In this document: piece by piece, positions 26,197-35,566 of the stretch
Numbering within the stretch: position 1 is the stretch's first letter
Layout of the letters: every line of letters starts with the position of its first letter
DNA from: Antrihabitans stalactiti
GTDB taxonomy: Bacteria; Actinomycetota; Actinomycetes; Mycobacteriales; Mycobacteriaceae
Reading direction: 5' to 3'
NCBI RefSeq assembly: GCF_012932915.1
Contig: NZ_VCQU01000012.1
Span: 158,850-222,849, forward strand
Length of the DNA: 64,000 nucleotides
The notes under the pieces: model-generated
Database searches by the model: none
The model's input: only the letters and a program-made list of their open reading frames with translations
What the model was told of the DNA's origin: nothing
Program-made: the position numbers and the translations under genes

Positions 26197-27381
26197 ATGG
26201 TCCAGACAGGATGGTTCGAGACAGTCGCCGAGGCGCAGCGTCGAGCCTCGAAACGTCTTCCCAAGAGCGTCTATTCGGCGTTGCTCGCAGGATCCGAACG
26301 TGGCGTGACGCTGGACGACAACCTCGCCGCGTTCGGTGAGATCGGCTTCGCGCCGCACGTCGCAGGCCTGTCGGACAAACGCGATCAATCGACAACCGTC
26401 ATGGGACAGTCGATCTCACTGCCGGTGATCATCTCGCCGACCGGTGTGCAGGCGGTGAATCCCGATGGCGAGGTCGCCGTCGCGCGAGCCGCAGCCGCGC
26501 GGGGAACAGTGATCGGGCTGAGTTCGTTTGCGAGCAAGCCGATCGAGGACGTTGTCGCCGCGAATCCGCAGACGTTTTTCCAGACGTACTGGATGGGCGA
26601 CCGCGAGACCATGATTCGGCGGCTCGACCGGGCTCGTGCCGCCGGCGCGGTCGGGCTGATCGCCACCCTCGACTGGTCGTTCAGCCAAGGTCGCGACTGG
26701 GGGAGTCCTGCTATTCCGGAAAAGATGAACCTGCGAGCCATGATGCGTTTCGCTCCCGAAGCGATCACGCGCCCACAGTGGCTCTACGACTTCGCCAAGA
26801 CCGGCCGCATTCCCGACCTGACCACGCCCAACCTCACCGAACCGGGCACCGCAGCGCCGACGTTCTTCGGCGCCTACGGCGAATGGATGCAGACCCCGTT
26901 GCCCACGTGGGAGGACGTGGAGTGGCTTCGTGAGCAGTGGGGTGGTCCATTCATGCTCAAAGGCGTGTGCCGGGTCGACGACGCCAGGCGCGCTGTTGAT
27001 GCCGGGTGTACCGCGATTTCGGTGTCCAACCATGGTGGCAACAACCTCGACGGCACACCGGCACCGATTCGGGTGCTGCCCGCCATCGCCGAGGCGGTCG
27101 GCGACGAGATCGAGATCGTGCTCGACGGCGGCATTCGGCGCGGCAGCGACGTGGTGAAAGCCGTAGCGCTCGGTGCGCGTGCGGTGATGATCGGACGTGC
27201 ATACCTGTGGGGCCTCGCCGCGGGCGGCCAGGCCGGGGTGGAGAACGTCCTCGACATCCTGCGGGGTGGAATCGACTCCGCTCTGATGGGTCTCGGGCAC
27301 AGCACCATTCACGACCTGAGTCCGGCCGATCTCGTCCTCTCGCCCGGGTTCGCGAGGGCACTCGGTGTGGCTAGCGAATAG
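26197..27381 (+). CDS. mftD: pre-mycofactocin synthase MftD (FMN-dependent)
   Basis: This 394-residue FMN enzyme of the lactate-dehydrogenase/glycolate-oxidase family oxidatively deaminates the AHDP intermediate to pre-mycofactocin. VSNHGGNNLDG (about residue 273) carries the catalytic His-Gly-Gly, and VLDGGIRRGSDVVKA with ARAVMIGRAYLWG binds FMN phosphate. GAGGAG precedes ATG 26197. The mftE GTG start lies inside its last codons (17-base overlap). Confidence 0.96.
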   Translation: MVQTGWFETVAEAQRRASKRLPKSVYSALLAGSERGVTLDDNLAAFGEIGFAPHVAGLSDKRDQSTTVMGQSISLPVIISPTGVQAVNPDGEVAVARAAAARGTVIGLSSFASKPIEDVVAANPQTFFQTYWMGDRETMIRRLDRARAAGAVGLIATLDWSFSQGRDWGSPAIPEKMNLRAMMRFAPEAITRPQWLYDFAKTGRIPDLTTPNLTEPGTAAPTFFGAYGEWMQTPLPTWEDVEWLREQWGGPFMLKGVCRVDDARRAVDAGCTAISVSNHGGNNLDGTPAPIRVLPAIAEAVGDEIEIVLDGGIRRGSDVVKAVALGARAVMIGRAYLWGLAAGGQAGVENVLDILRGGIDSALMGLGHSTIHDLSPADLVLSPGFARALGVASE

Positions 27382-28045
27382 CACCTGGACCGACGTCCGA
27401 CCGGAACCGTCTGCTCTTGCGGTTCCGGTCGGCTCGACCGAACAGCACGGACCGCACCTTCCGCTCGATACCGACACCACGATTGCGGCAGCCGTGGCAG
27501 CGCGGTTGCCGGACTCTGTGATCACCCCGGCGATCGCGTACGGGGCGAGTGGGGAGCACGAGGGTTTCGCCGGGACTATCTCGATCGGCCAGGCCGCGTT
27601 GGAGTTGTTGCTGGTGGAGTACGGCCGCTCCGCATGCGGGTGGGCCTCGCGTGTGGTGTTCGTCAACGGTCACGGGGGCAACGCCCATTCGTTGGCAAAC
27701 GCCGTGCTGCAGTTGCGGTTCGAGGGACGCGACGTCGCGTGGCTACCCTGCGCGGTGGCTGGCAGCGACGCACACGCGGGGCGGACGGAAACGTCGCTGA
27801 TGTTGCATCTCGCGCCGGACCGCGTCCGGTTCGACCGCGCAGAACCAGGTAACACCGAGCCGATCGAGACCCTGCTGCCACAACTTCGAACGGCCGGGGT
27901 CGCCGCAGTGTCGGCGAACGGCGTATTGGGCGACCCGACCGCAGCGACGACGACCGAAGGTGCAGACCTCTTCGAGCAGTTGGTGACTCACTGCAGTGAC
28001 GCGCTTGCTCGCTGGCAGCCCGACAGTCGGGGCATGTTGCGATGA
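27365..28045 (+). CDS. mftE: mycofactocin peptidase MftE (creatininase family)
   Basis: This 226-residue metal-dependent peptidase releases the modified Val-Tyr unit (AHDP) from processed MftA. Creatininase-family metal ligands are in [16 protein letters not shown] (about 22-37) and [13 protein letters not shown] 27365 overlaps mftD; the mftF start overlaps its stop. Confidence 0.95.
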   Translation: MWLANSTWTDVRPEPSALAVPVGSTEQHGPHLPLDTDTTIAAAVAARLPDSVITPAIAYGASGEHEGFAGTISIGQAALELLLVEYGRSACGWASRVVFVNGHGGNAHSLANAVLQLRFEGRDVAWLPCAVAGSDAHAGRTETSLMLHLAPDRVRFDRAEPGNTEPIETLLPQLRTAGVAAVSANGVLGDPTAATTTEGADLFEQLVTHCSDALARWQPDSRGMLR

Positions 28046-29427
28046 CCAATGCAGTTCGCCTTCCCGACGGCTTCGCCGTGCAATGCGATCCGAGCAGTCG
28101 CGCGTATTCGGGTGGGCGGGTGTTGATCGGCGGATCGCCGACCACGATGCTCACCCTCGCGCCGGCCGCTGCTGCGATGCTCGTCGACGGCCACCTCGAG
28201 GTCACCGATCCCGCATCCGCGGCGGTCGCGCGTCGGCTCCTCGATTCCGGAGTGGCACAACCACGCCCCACGGCACGACCCTCGACCGCGGACGTCACGA
28301 TCATCATCCCGGTCCGCAACAACCCGGCGGGCCTCACCCGCCTGCTCGACGCGGTCCGCGGCTACAGAGTGATCGTCGTCGACGACGGTTCCACGGTGCC
28401 GGTGCACAGCCCGCGCCGCGAGGTCAGTGTGCTTCGTCACGGCACCTCGCGCGGTCCGGCTGCTGCTCGCAATACCGGGCTACGTTCCGCGACGACGGAA
28501 TTCGTCGCCTTCCTCGACTCCGACGTCATCCCACGCGAGGGCTGGCTGCGTGGAATGCTCGGCCACTTCGACGACCCGACGGTCGCGCTGGTCGCACCAC
28601 GGATCGTCGCGTTCGACCCCGATTCGACCGCGTTGGCGCGCTACGAACACAGCCGCTCCTCCCTCGACCTCGGTCGGCGAGAATCCCGCGTCCGCGCAGG
28701 CAGCATCGTCTCCTATGTCCCGAGCGCGGCAATGCTGGTGCGCCGCCGGGTGATTGCAGACGAAGGCGGCTTCGACGAGACCATGACGGTCGCCGAAGAC
28801 GTCGACCTGTGCTGGCGGCTGGAACGGGCGGGGTGGAGCCTGCGCTACGAACCCACAGCCCAGGTCGCCCACGACCACCGGATCACGATCGGAAAGTGGT
28901 TCAGCCGCAGACTGTTCTACGGAACCGGCGCCGCCCTGCTCGCCGAGCGGCACACCGATGCTGTGGCACCGGTGGCCATGCCGGTCTGGACTGCGGCAGC
29001 TGTGGGAGGGGCAGCCACTCTGACCCGAGTCGGTTTTGCGGGCGCAGTGGTCTCGATGGCGGTCGCGACAGTGCGGCTGCGCAAGGTCTTTACCGGCCTG
29101 GACCAGCCGACCAGCGTCGCTGCACAGTTCGCGGTGCGCGGATTCGCGGCCGCGGTAGGGCAGGTAGCGTCAGCGGCCTGCCGCGACTACTGGCCCGTCA
29201 CCGCCGTTGCGATGGCCTGCTCCCGCCGATTCCGCCGCGTGGTCATCGCGACCGCGGTCGCCGAAGGAGTCGCAGACTGGTGCACGCACAGGCAGGTCGG
29301 CGGTCTGGACCCCGTCCGCTACGTCTGGTTCAAACGACTCGACGACCTCGCCTACGGCACCGGTCTGTGGCGCGGTGCTGCACGCGCGCGCAGCGTCGCG
29401 GCGTTGACGCCGAACCTGAGGCGATGA
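28042..29427 (+). CDS. mftF: mycofactocin glycosyltransferase MftF (GT2)
   Basis: This 461-residue GT2-family enzyme attaches the beta-1,4-glucose chain to pre-mycofactocin. An N-terminal extension of about 85 residues precedes the GT-A domain, which contains [18 protein letters not shown] (UDP site), [15 protein letters not shown] (metal-binding DxD), and [11 protein letters not shown]-terminal part has hydrophobic stretches (about 310-400). Both ends overlap neighbours by ATGA. Confidence 0.95.
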   Translation: MTNAVRLPDGFAVQCDPSSRAYSGGRVLIGGSPTTMLTLAPAAAAMLVDGHLEVTDPASAAVARRLLDSGVAQPRPTARPSTADVTIIIPVRNNPAGLTRLLDAVRGYRVIVVDDGSTVPVHSPRREVSVLRHGTSRGPAAARNTGLRSATTEFVAFLDSDVIPREGWLRGMLGHFDDPTVALVAPRIVAFDPDSTALARYEHSRSSLDLGRRESRVRAGSIVSYVPSAAMLVRRRVIADEGGFDETMTVAEDVDLCWRLERAGWSLRYEPTAQVAHDHRITIGKWFSRRLFYGTGAALLAERHTDAVAPVAMPVWTAAAVGGAATLTRVGFAGAVVSMAVATVRLRKVFTGLDQPTSVAAQFAVRGFAAAVGQVASAACRDYWPVTAVAMACSRRFRRVVIATAVAEGVADWCTHRQVGGLDPVRYVWFKRLDDLAYGTGLWRGAARARSVAALTPNLRR

Positions 29428-30857
29428 GCAGCCTGCCGACGGCCGCGGACGTCGTGATCGTCGGCGCCGGTACCTGCGGCTGCATCCTGGCCGCACGGTT
29501 GAGCGAGCACCCAGGGCGCTCGGTGGTGCTGGTCGAATCGGGACCGACCTATGCGAGCCGGGACCTGTGTCCGCCGGAGCTGACCGATGCGACAGCGCTC
29601 CCGATCGGACCGCGCAGCGAATGGGTGCGGCACTACCCGGTCCACCTCACCGACACCCGCGCAGGACACGCGGTCCGGGGTCGCGTCCTCGGCGGTTCCA
29701 GCGCTGTCAACGGCTGCGCCTTCGTCCGCGCCCGCCCCCACGATTTCGCCGCTTGGCCGGCCGATCGGTGGTCGTATCCTACTGTCCTGCCGTACTTTCG
29801 AGCCCTCGAGCACGACCACGATTTCGGTGGCGACTTCCACGGCGACGCAGGCCCGATGCCGGTCCGCCGCGACGGCGGTACCGACCTCGCCCCGATCAGC
29901 ACCGCATTCACCCACGCCTGCCTGCACGCCGGTTTCGCCGACGATCCGGACAAGAACGCACCGACCGCCGAAGGGGTCGGACCGGTCCCACTCAACATCG
30001 ACGGACGCACCCGCGTCAGTACCGCGCTCGCGTACCTGATGCCCGCGATCCAACGGCCGAACCTCACCGTTGTCGGCGACACCACGGTGCGCCGAACAGT
30101 GTTCGACGGCGACGTTGCGGTCGCGGTCGACGTGGCGAGCGCCGACGGCGAGCACCGCATCCACGGCGGTCGAATCATCCTGTGCGCCGGGGCAATCGAA
30201 ACACCGCTGCTGTTGATGAGGTCCGGCGTCGGCAGGCCCGCAGACCTCCGCGCAGCCGACATCCCCGTCGGGCACCCCCTCGCCGGCGTCGGAAGCGGAT
30301 TCGCCGACCACCCCGAGGTAGTACTGCCGTACCAGCCAGTTGACGGTTGCGACCCTTTGCGGCCCGTCCCCGCATTGCAGACTGTCCTCAATGATGGGGA
30401 CATCGAAATACGTCCGTACACAACGTCGTTCGGCGGCCAACGCTACCTCGGCGTCGCGTTGATGAACTCCCGCGCACGCGGATCGCTTCGACTGCGCTCA
30501 CCCCAGATTCGCTACAACTACCTCGACACAGCCGAAGATCGAGCAGCCATGCGTTCCGGTGTCGACACCGCCACCGGACTGCTCCGCCGCCTCGCCGACG
30601 CAAAGGTTGTCGGCGACTTCGACATCGAGTCCACCGACGACTGGCTCCTTGCCCACCTCGGCACCTCACAGCACACGACCGGAACCTGCCGAATGGGCAC
30701 ACCTGACGACGCCTACGCCGTCGTCGACGACCAATGCACCGTCATCGGACTGCAGGGACTCACCATCGTCGACGCCTCGATCGTGCCCGGACCCATCAGC
30801 CGCGGCGTGCACGCCACCGCCGTCATGATCGCCGAACGAGCCGCCGCCTTCGTCTAA
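29424..30857 (+). CDS. mftG: mycofactocin-associated GMC oxidoreductase MftG
   Basis: This 477-residue FAD enzyme of the glucose-methanol-choline family is proposed and shown in mycobacteria to reoxidise mycofactocinol and pass electrons to the respiratory chain. Visible are the FAD motif [16 protein letters not shown] (10-25), [10 protein letters not shown], a second GMC signature [10 protein letters not shown], and the active-site stretch [12 protein letters not shown] with its catalytic His. ATG 29424 overlaps the mftF stop. The stop overlaps by 3 bases the stop of the convergent hydrolase. Confidence 0.94.
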   Translation: MSSLPTAADVVIVGAGTCGCILAARLSEHPGRSVVLVESGPTYASRDLCPPELTDATALPIGPRSEWVRHYPVHLTDTRAGHAVRGRVLGGSSAVNGCAFVRARPHDFAAWPADRWSYPTVLPYFRALEHDHDFGGDFHGDAGPMPVRRDGGTDLAPISTAFTHACLHAGFADDPDKNAPTAEGVGPVPLNIDGRTRVSTALAYLMPAIQRPNLTVVGDTTVRRTVFDGDVAVAVDVASADGEHRIHGGRIILCAGAIETPLLLMRSGVGRPADLRAADIPVGHPLAGVGSGFADHPEVVLPYQPVDGCDPLRPVPALQTVLNDGDIEIRPYTTSFGGQRYLGVALMNSRARGSLRLRSPQIRYNYLDTAEDRAAMRSGVDTATGLLRRLADAKVVGDFDIESTDDWLLAHLGTSQHTTGTCRMGTPDDAYAVVDDQCTVIGLQGLTIVDASIVPGPISRGVHATAVMIAERAAAFV

Positions 30858-31699
30858 AGGGTGTGTGCCGAGGAGAGGAAGTCACCCAGGATCCGCGCGA
30901 CCGCCGCGGGCCGCTCGACGTTGGGGGAATGGCCTGCACCATCGATCACCTCGACGCGGGCGCCTGCGGCTTCGTAGCGAGCCTCGGTCTTTGCCCAGTC
31001 GTACAACTGATCCTGGCGTCCATGGATGACGAGGGTCGGAAGTCCGCAGTCGCGCAACTGCTCGTCCAACGGTCGGCGAGCCAGCCACTTGCGGCGGTCA
31101 GGCAACACCGTCTTGTACATCGTGGGGTTCATGGCGAGGTGGTCGCGCACCGCCTGGTCCCTGATGTCGAAGGCCGTGTCCATGCGGTATCCGGGCGCGA
31201 ATCCGGACTGCGTGAGCAATGCGATGGCGGCTACCGGTGTCAGTCGGTGCAGCAGCGACGGAACGAACGGCAGGTTCAGCGCAATGTCGACGGGTGGCAG
31301 ATTGGAGTAGCTGTAGTCGGGTGCCTGGCCGATGATGACGAGCTCAGAGATGAGGTCGGACCCTTCGGCAAGCGCAAGTGCGACGTCAGCACCGTAGGAG
31401 TGGCCTGCAACAGCGGCGTCGCGGATGCCGAATTTGTCGAGCACCGGAGCGATTGCGCGCGCCTGCGAGCGCGGCGCGAGATCGGCGTCCCGGGTGCTCA
31501 GTCCGTGACCGAGCAGGTCGACACGAATCACGTGAAACTTTTCGGCGAGAAGCAGAGTGACGCGGTCGTACCAATGCATGGACGACGCAAACCCATGAAT
31601 CAGCACAACAGCTTTGGCGTCAGGCGGACCGTCCTCACGGACATGGATGTCGACGCCGCCGATCGAGGTGATCGTCCCGATCTGTTGCCTCGCGCTCAT
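30854..31699 (-). CDS. alpha/beta hydrolase
   Basis: This 281-residue serine hydrolase fold has an oxyanion stretch VLIHGFASSMHWYD (about 32-45), nucleophile elbow AGHSYGADVAL (Ser about 108), an acid near GRQDQLYDW, and catalytic His in GAGHSPNVE. The substrate, an ester or lactone, is unknown. It is the last gene of the tetR-led operon; its start overlaps the SDR stop by ATGA. Confidence 0.88.
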   Translation of the reverse strand: MSARQQIGTITSIGGVDIHVREDGPPDAKAVVLIHGFASSMHWYDRVTLLLAEKFHVIRVDLLGHGLSTRDADLAPRSQARAIAPVLDKFGIRDAAVAGHSYGADVALALAEGSDLISELVIIGQAPDYSYSNLPPVDIALNLPFVPSLLHRLTPVAAIALLTQSGFAPGYRMDTAFDIRDQAVRDHLAMNPTMYKTVLPDRRKWLARRPLDEQLRDCGLPTLVIHGRQDQLYDWAKTEARYEAAGARVEVIDGAGHSPNVERPAAVARILGDFLSSAHTL

Positions 31700-32493
31700 C
31701 GCTTCAGCCCGAACGTCTTCACGACAACCTTCTCCACGATTTCGGCGGGCGCCAGCCTGCGCAACAGGAATACCAGTGGTGCGTTGCTTCCCTTGGCGTA
31801 CAACGGCTTCGGGTGATCGGCTTCGATCGCCTCGAGAATCGACGCCGCGACCTCCTCGGCCGAGATGCCGGTCGATTCCTTGCTGTCGAGCGCGGAGATC
31901 ATGGTGTTGAAGTCGGCCAGGTAGGGGGAGTCGTCGGCGATGTACTTGGTGCGCCGCTGACTGATTCCGGTGTTGATCGAGCCTGGCTCGACCGTGGAAA
32001 TCCAGACGCCGAACGGCGATACCTCCATGCGGGCGGCGTCGGCGAAACCCTTGATGGCCGACTTCGTCGCCGCGTACGACGAACGGTAGGCAAGCGGGAA
32101 GCTCGCGATCATGGAGCCCACCATGATGATTCGCCCATAGCCGCGTTTCCGCATACCGGGCAGGACCAGTTGCGTCAGCCGGACCGGACCGAACACGTTG
32201 AGCTGGAACAACCGCTCGATCGCGTCGGTCGGCAGTTCTTCGATCGGTCCGCTCTGGCTTTCGCCCGCGTTGTTGACGAGGACGTCGATATCGCCTACCT
32301 CGAATGCCTCGATGGATGCCTTGTCGGTGAGGTCGAGTGACCGATACTCGACGCCATCGACGCGGGCGGATGCAGCGATGGTCTCGGCGTTCCGGCTGGT
32401 GCCGATCACCCGATAGCCCTTGGCGACAAGCGCTTCCGCAACGGCCTTGCCGATGCCGGACGACGCGCCGGTGACCAACGCAGTGCGCGTCAT
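31696..32493 (-). CDS. short-chain dehydrogenase/reductase
   Basis: This 265-residue SDR has TGASSGIG (8-15), NNAGES, catalytic Ser in MVGSMIAS, and Y-x3-K in YRSSYAATKSAIKG. It acts on an alcohol/ketone pair with NAD(P). It is sandwiched by ATGA overlaps between the FAD dehydrogenase and the hydrolase, so the three likely act on one substrate. The GGQ/PG positions and IQRTK-type tail are ordinary. Confidence 0.88.
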   Translation of the reverse strand: MTRTALVTGASSGIGKAVAEALVAKGYRVIGTSRNAETIAASARVDGVEYRSLDLTDKASIEAFEVGDIDVLVNNAGESQSGPIEELPTDAIERLFQLNVFGPVRLTQLVLPGMRKRGYGRIIMVGSMIASFPLAYRSSYAATKSAIKGFADAARMEVSPFGVWISTVEPGSINTGISQRRTKYIADDSPYLADFNTMISALDSKESTGISAEEVAASILEAIEADHPKPLYAKGSNAPLVFLLRRLAPAEIVEKVVVKTFGLKR

Positions 32494-34157
32494 GCGAGCG
32501 ACTTTCCGAGTGCGATGCCGGCCGCGCGGCCCGAGAAGATGCAGCCGCCGAGGAATGTTCCCTCCAGTGCGTTGTAGCCGTGAACCCCGCCCCCGCCGAA
32601 GCCCGCGACCTCACCGGCTGCGTACAACCCGGTGAAAGGTGTTCCATCCGCGCGCATCACCTGCGAGTCTAGGTTGGTCTCCAAGCCGCCCAACGTCTTT
32701 CGCGTGAGGATGTTCAGCCGGACCGCGATCAACGGACCGTGCTCGGGATCGAGGATGCGGTGCGGTTTCGCGGTCCGCGCCAACTTGTCGCCGATGTACT
32801 GGCGCGCGTTCGTGATGGCCATGAGCTGCAGATCTTTGGAGAACTTGTTGGCGACCTCGCGGTCGCGGGCGACGATTTGGCGTTCCAACTCAGCGAAGTC
32901 GACGGTTGCGCCGCCGCGGCCGATCTTGTTCATACCGTCGACCAGATCGCGCAGATTGTCGGCGACGACGAAATCGACGCCGTGCTCCTTGAACTTCTCG
33001 ACCGGCCCCGGTGCACCCTTCGCCAGCCGGCTCTTGAGGGTGAACTTGAGGTCCTTCGACGTGATGTCCGGATTCTGCTCCGAACCCGAGAGCGCGAACT
33101 CCTTCTCGATGATCGTCTGCGTGAGCACGAACCATGAGTAGTCATGACCGGTCGACAGGATGGCCTTCATCGTGCCGTTGGTATCGAAACCGGGGAAATT
33201 CGGTGCGGGTAAACGCTTTCCGGTGGCGTCGAACCACATCGACGACGGACCTGGAATGATCCGGATCGCGTGATTCGGCCAGATCGGATCCCAGTTGTTG
33301 ATGCCTTCGGTGTAGTTCCACATGCGGTCACGGTTGACGATGTTGCCGCCCGCATTCTCGGTGATCTCCAGCATCCGTCCGTCGACATGGGCGGGAACTC
33401 CGGCGATCAACGTCTCCGGGCATTTGCCGTAACGCTCTGTCGGCCAATTCTTTCGGATGAGATCGTGGTTGTGGCCGATGCCGCCAGAGGTGACGATGAC
33501 CGCGCTCGCCCGAAGTTCGAATTCGCCGACCTTGTTGCGCGAGGAAGCCTTTCCGCGTTCGAGGTCCGTCGGCTCCAACACCGTACCGCGCACGCCGACC
33601 ACGGCGTCGCCCTCGACGATCAACTCATCGACCTGATGCCGGAACGCGAAGCTGACCAGGCCGGCCTTCTCACCCTCGAGGACTGGTTCCTGGAACACCC
33701 GGACCACCTCGGGGCCGGTGCCCCAGGTCAGGTGGAACCGCGGAACCGAGTTGCCATGGCCATCGGCATTGCCGCCGCCGCGCTCCGCCCAACCGAGGAT
33801 CGGCGTGATCCGCAGGCCGAGATCGTGGAGGTATTGCCGCTTTTCGGTCGTTGCGAATTCGACGTAGGCCTGTGCCCACTGTCGTCCCCAATGGTCTTCT
33901 CTTTCACGATCGAACCCGGCCGAGCCCATCCAGTCCTGCAACGCGAGGTCGTAGGAATCTTTGATGCCGAGTCGGCGCTGCTCCGGACTATCTACGAAGA
34001 AGAGCCCACCCAGCGACCAGAATGCCTGCCCGCCAAGGTTGTTGCGGTTCTCCTGGTCGACGACGAGGACTCGCCGACCAGCCTTGACGAGCTCGTGAGT
34101 GGCGACAAGCCCTGCAAGCCCGGCTCCGACGACGATGACGTCCGGTTGATCAGTCAT
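32490..34157 (-). CDS. FAD-binding dehydrogenase (KstD/flavocytochrome c-like)
   Basis: This 555-residue flavoprotein has VIVVGAGLAGLVATHELVKAG (8-28) for the FAD ADP part and the C-terminal GLYAAGEVAGFGGGGVHGYNALEGTFLGG. It resembles the actinobacterial FAD-binding dehydrogenases annotated near steroid-type genes (Rv0785 type), related to but distinct from 3-ketosteroid delta1-dehydrogenase. The natural substrate is not known. The tetR gene overlaps its start by ATGA. Confidence 0.85.
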   Translation of the reverse strand: MTDQPDVIVVGAGLAGLVATHELVKAGRRVLVVDQENRNNLGGQAFWSLGGLFFVDSPEQRRLGIKDSYDLALQDWMGSAGFDREREDHWGRQWAQAYVEFATTEKRQYLHDLGLRITPILGWAERGGGNADGHGNSVPRFHLTWGTGPEVVRVFQEPVLEGEKAGLVSFAFRHQVDELIVEGDAVVGVRGTVLEPTDLERGKASSRNKVGEFELRASAVIVTSGGIGHNHDLIRKNWPTERYGKCPETLIAGVPAHVDGRMLEITENAGGNIVNRDRMWNYTEGINNWDPIWPNHAIRIIPGPSSMWFDATGKRLPAPNFPGFDTNGTMKAILSTGHDYSWFVLTQTIIEKEFALSGSEQNPDITSKDLKFTLKSRLAKGAPGPVEKFKEHGVDFVVADNLRDLVDGMNKIGRGGATVDFAELERQIVARDREVANKFSKDLQLMAITNARQYIGDKLARTAKPHRILDPEHGPLIAVRLNILTRKTLGGLETNLDSQVMRADGTPFTGLYAAGEVAGFGGGGVHGYNALEGTFLGGCIFSGRAAGIALGKSLA

Positions 34158-34774
34158 TTCGTTCCTTCAGTTGAATAGGCGAGGACGACGCGAGTGAAGA
34201 GGTTGATTCTGCGTTCGAATGCCGCCGGATTGTCGGGCTCGATCAAGCATTGAACGATTGTGCCGTCGTGGACGGCGATGAGTGCTTGAACGAGCGCGAC
34301 AGGGTCCGGGACCGTACGGCCGACCTTCTTCAGGTGCGATTCGATGATGGGAATCAGGGTGGCGATGATGGCGTTCTCGCGCGCTGCCATCACGTCGCGC
34401 AACGGGGGAGTGCGCAATGCATGGGCGGTGAACTCGGCGGTGATGCGGTACCACGCGTCGTCGATCGGGATTGCGCCGACCAAGCGACGGACGACGGCGT
34501 GCACGTCGCGGACGTTCTCCAGCTCACCTTCCAGAGCGGTCCGGATTCCGTCGAGTAGCTCCCCGGAGCGCTGCGTCCACATCGCGAGGAAGAGCTCGTC
34601 GAGCGAAGCGAAGTTCGAGTAGAACGCTCCGCGGGTGTAGCCGCCGCGCTCGCAGACCTTCTCGACTGTCGATCGGCCGAAACCCTCCTCGGCGAACGCC
34701 TCGGAGGCGGCGTCGAGCAGTCGTTGACGTGTCTCGGCACGTCGTTTGGTAACCCGTTTTTCGGTCGTTGCCAT
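34154..34774 (-). CDS. TetR-family transcriptional regulator
   Basis: This 206-residue protein has the N-terminal HTH ETRQRLLDAASEAFAEEGFGRSTVEKVCERGGYTRGAFYSNF (about 14-56), the standard TetR DNA-binding domain, and a helical ligand-binding remainder. It is the first gene of a four-gene operon. Two tandem palindromes lie 2-34 bases upstream of the ATG, so it probably represses its own operon. With no room for a Shine-Dalgarno between operator and ATG, the mRNA may be leaderless. Confidence 0.9.
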   Translation of the reverse strand: MATTEKRVTKRRAETRQRLLDAASEAFAEEGFGRSTVEKVCERGGYTRGAFYSNFASLDELFLAMWTQRSGELLDGIRTALEGELENVRDVHAVVRRLVGAIPIDDAWYRITAEFTAHALRTPPLRDVMAARENAIIATLIPIIESHLKKVGRTVPDPVALVQALIAVHDGTIVQCLIEPDNPAAFERRINLFTRVVLAYSTEGTK

Positions 34775-34775
34775 C

Positions 34776-34808
34776 GATACAGAAATGTATCAGAGACAAA
34801 TATGTATC
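34776..34808. promoter_or_regulatory. two tandem TetR operators upstream of tetR
   Basis: Operator 1 (34776-34791) is a perfect GATACA-N4-TGTATC. Operator 2 (34793-34808) is GAGACA-N4-TGTATC with one mismatch. They are spaced 17 bases centre to centre, less than two helical turns apart. The first abuts the tetR start codon (2 bases). A TACATT -10-like hexamer lies inside operator 1 on the minus strand. Confidence 0.75.
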
Positions 34809-34825
34809 GGGAGAGTTTTCGGCGA

Positions 34826-35401
34826 CTACGCCGCGATGTGCCGCGTGATGCCGAACTCCTGGGTGCCGATCGCTGGATCCTCGATGTGGATCGTGAACTC
34901 GCCCCGCATCAAGTCGATGTCGGTGCGGATCTTGGTTTGGACCCCACCGGTCAGGTCCAGGCCGAGGGCATCGAGGACCTTCTCCGGCACGTACTTGTTG
35001 GAAACCTCGGCAGGCACGTTGGTTGTCACGGTCATCGCAACCACCTTGGTCCGGACCGGCGTGACAGTTCCCTCGACGTAGTAATTGCGCACGTGTAGAT
35101 CGCCACTGAGAATGTTCGGCGCACCCGCGACGTCGACGGAGACGGTGAACACCTGCTGCTCGGGTGCGGCGGGCTCAACGACCGACGCGAACCCGACGTC
35201 GGTCCTGGGTGCTGCGACGGTCGCAACCGTCGGCTTGGCGATGTCGGTGATCGAGGGTAGAGCGTGGATGAAGTCCAGTCCACGCGGCACTGGGACCTTC
35301 ATATCGCAGAGGCTGCCGAGGATGACGGAGCCTGCGGCGCCGGTCAGGCAGAGACTGGTGACGCTGGCAACCGAAAAAGCTACGACGCGCATACGCGACA
35401 T
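34826..35401 (-). CDS. secreted protein of unknown function
   Basis: This 191-residue protein has a Sec signal peptide (MSRMRVVAFSVASVTSLCLTGAAG, 1-24) and a C-terminal domain rich in beta-strand patterns (VVAMTVTTNVPAEVSNKYVPEKVLDALGL, IRTDIDLMRGEFTIHI). I cannot name the family. ATG 35401 is preceded by GAGAGGGG. It ends 18 bases upstream of the tetR operators on the same strand, so it may be transcribed towards them. Confidence 0.65.
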   Translation of the reverse strand: MSRMRVVAFSVASVTSLCLTGAAGSVILGSLCDMKVPVPRGLDFIHALPSITDIAKPTVATVAAPRTDVGFASVVEPAAPEQQVFTVSVDVAGAPNILSGDLHVRNYYVEGTVTPVRTKVVAMTVTTNVPAEVSNKYVPEKVLDALGLDLTGGVQTKIRTDIDLMRGEFTIHIEDPAIGTQEFGITRHIAA

Positions 35402-35566
35402 GTCAGTCCCCTCTCGTCCGGTCTCGGATGCGCCGGTTAGCGCGCCCTTACCTATATCAACGCAAAATGTTACCGGTGGGTTTCTGCGTCTCCGGTTTTC
35501 GAGACTCGGATCATTGCGGGGCTCGGTGTATGACTACCGTCACAGCTAATCGAAAAGGGGTAGCCG

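Noticed and set aside
27996..29423. N-terminal extension of the mftG frame back through mftF
   Set aside because: The family start is at 29424 (overlapping the mftF stop), and the upstream part is arginine-rich shadow of mftF.
34826..35098. Plus-strand frames across the secreted-protein gene
   Set aside because: They lack a ribosome site and domain features, and the minus-strand gene has a signal peptide and Shine-Dalgarno.
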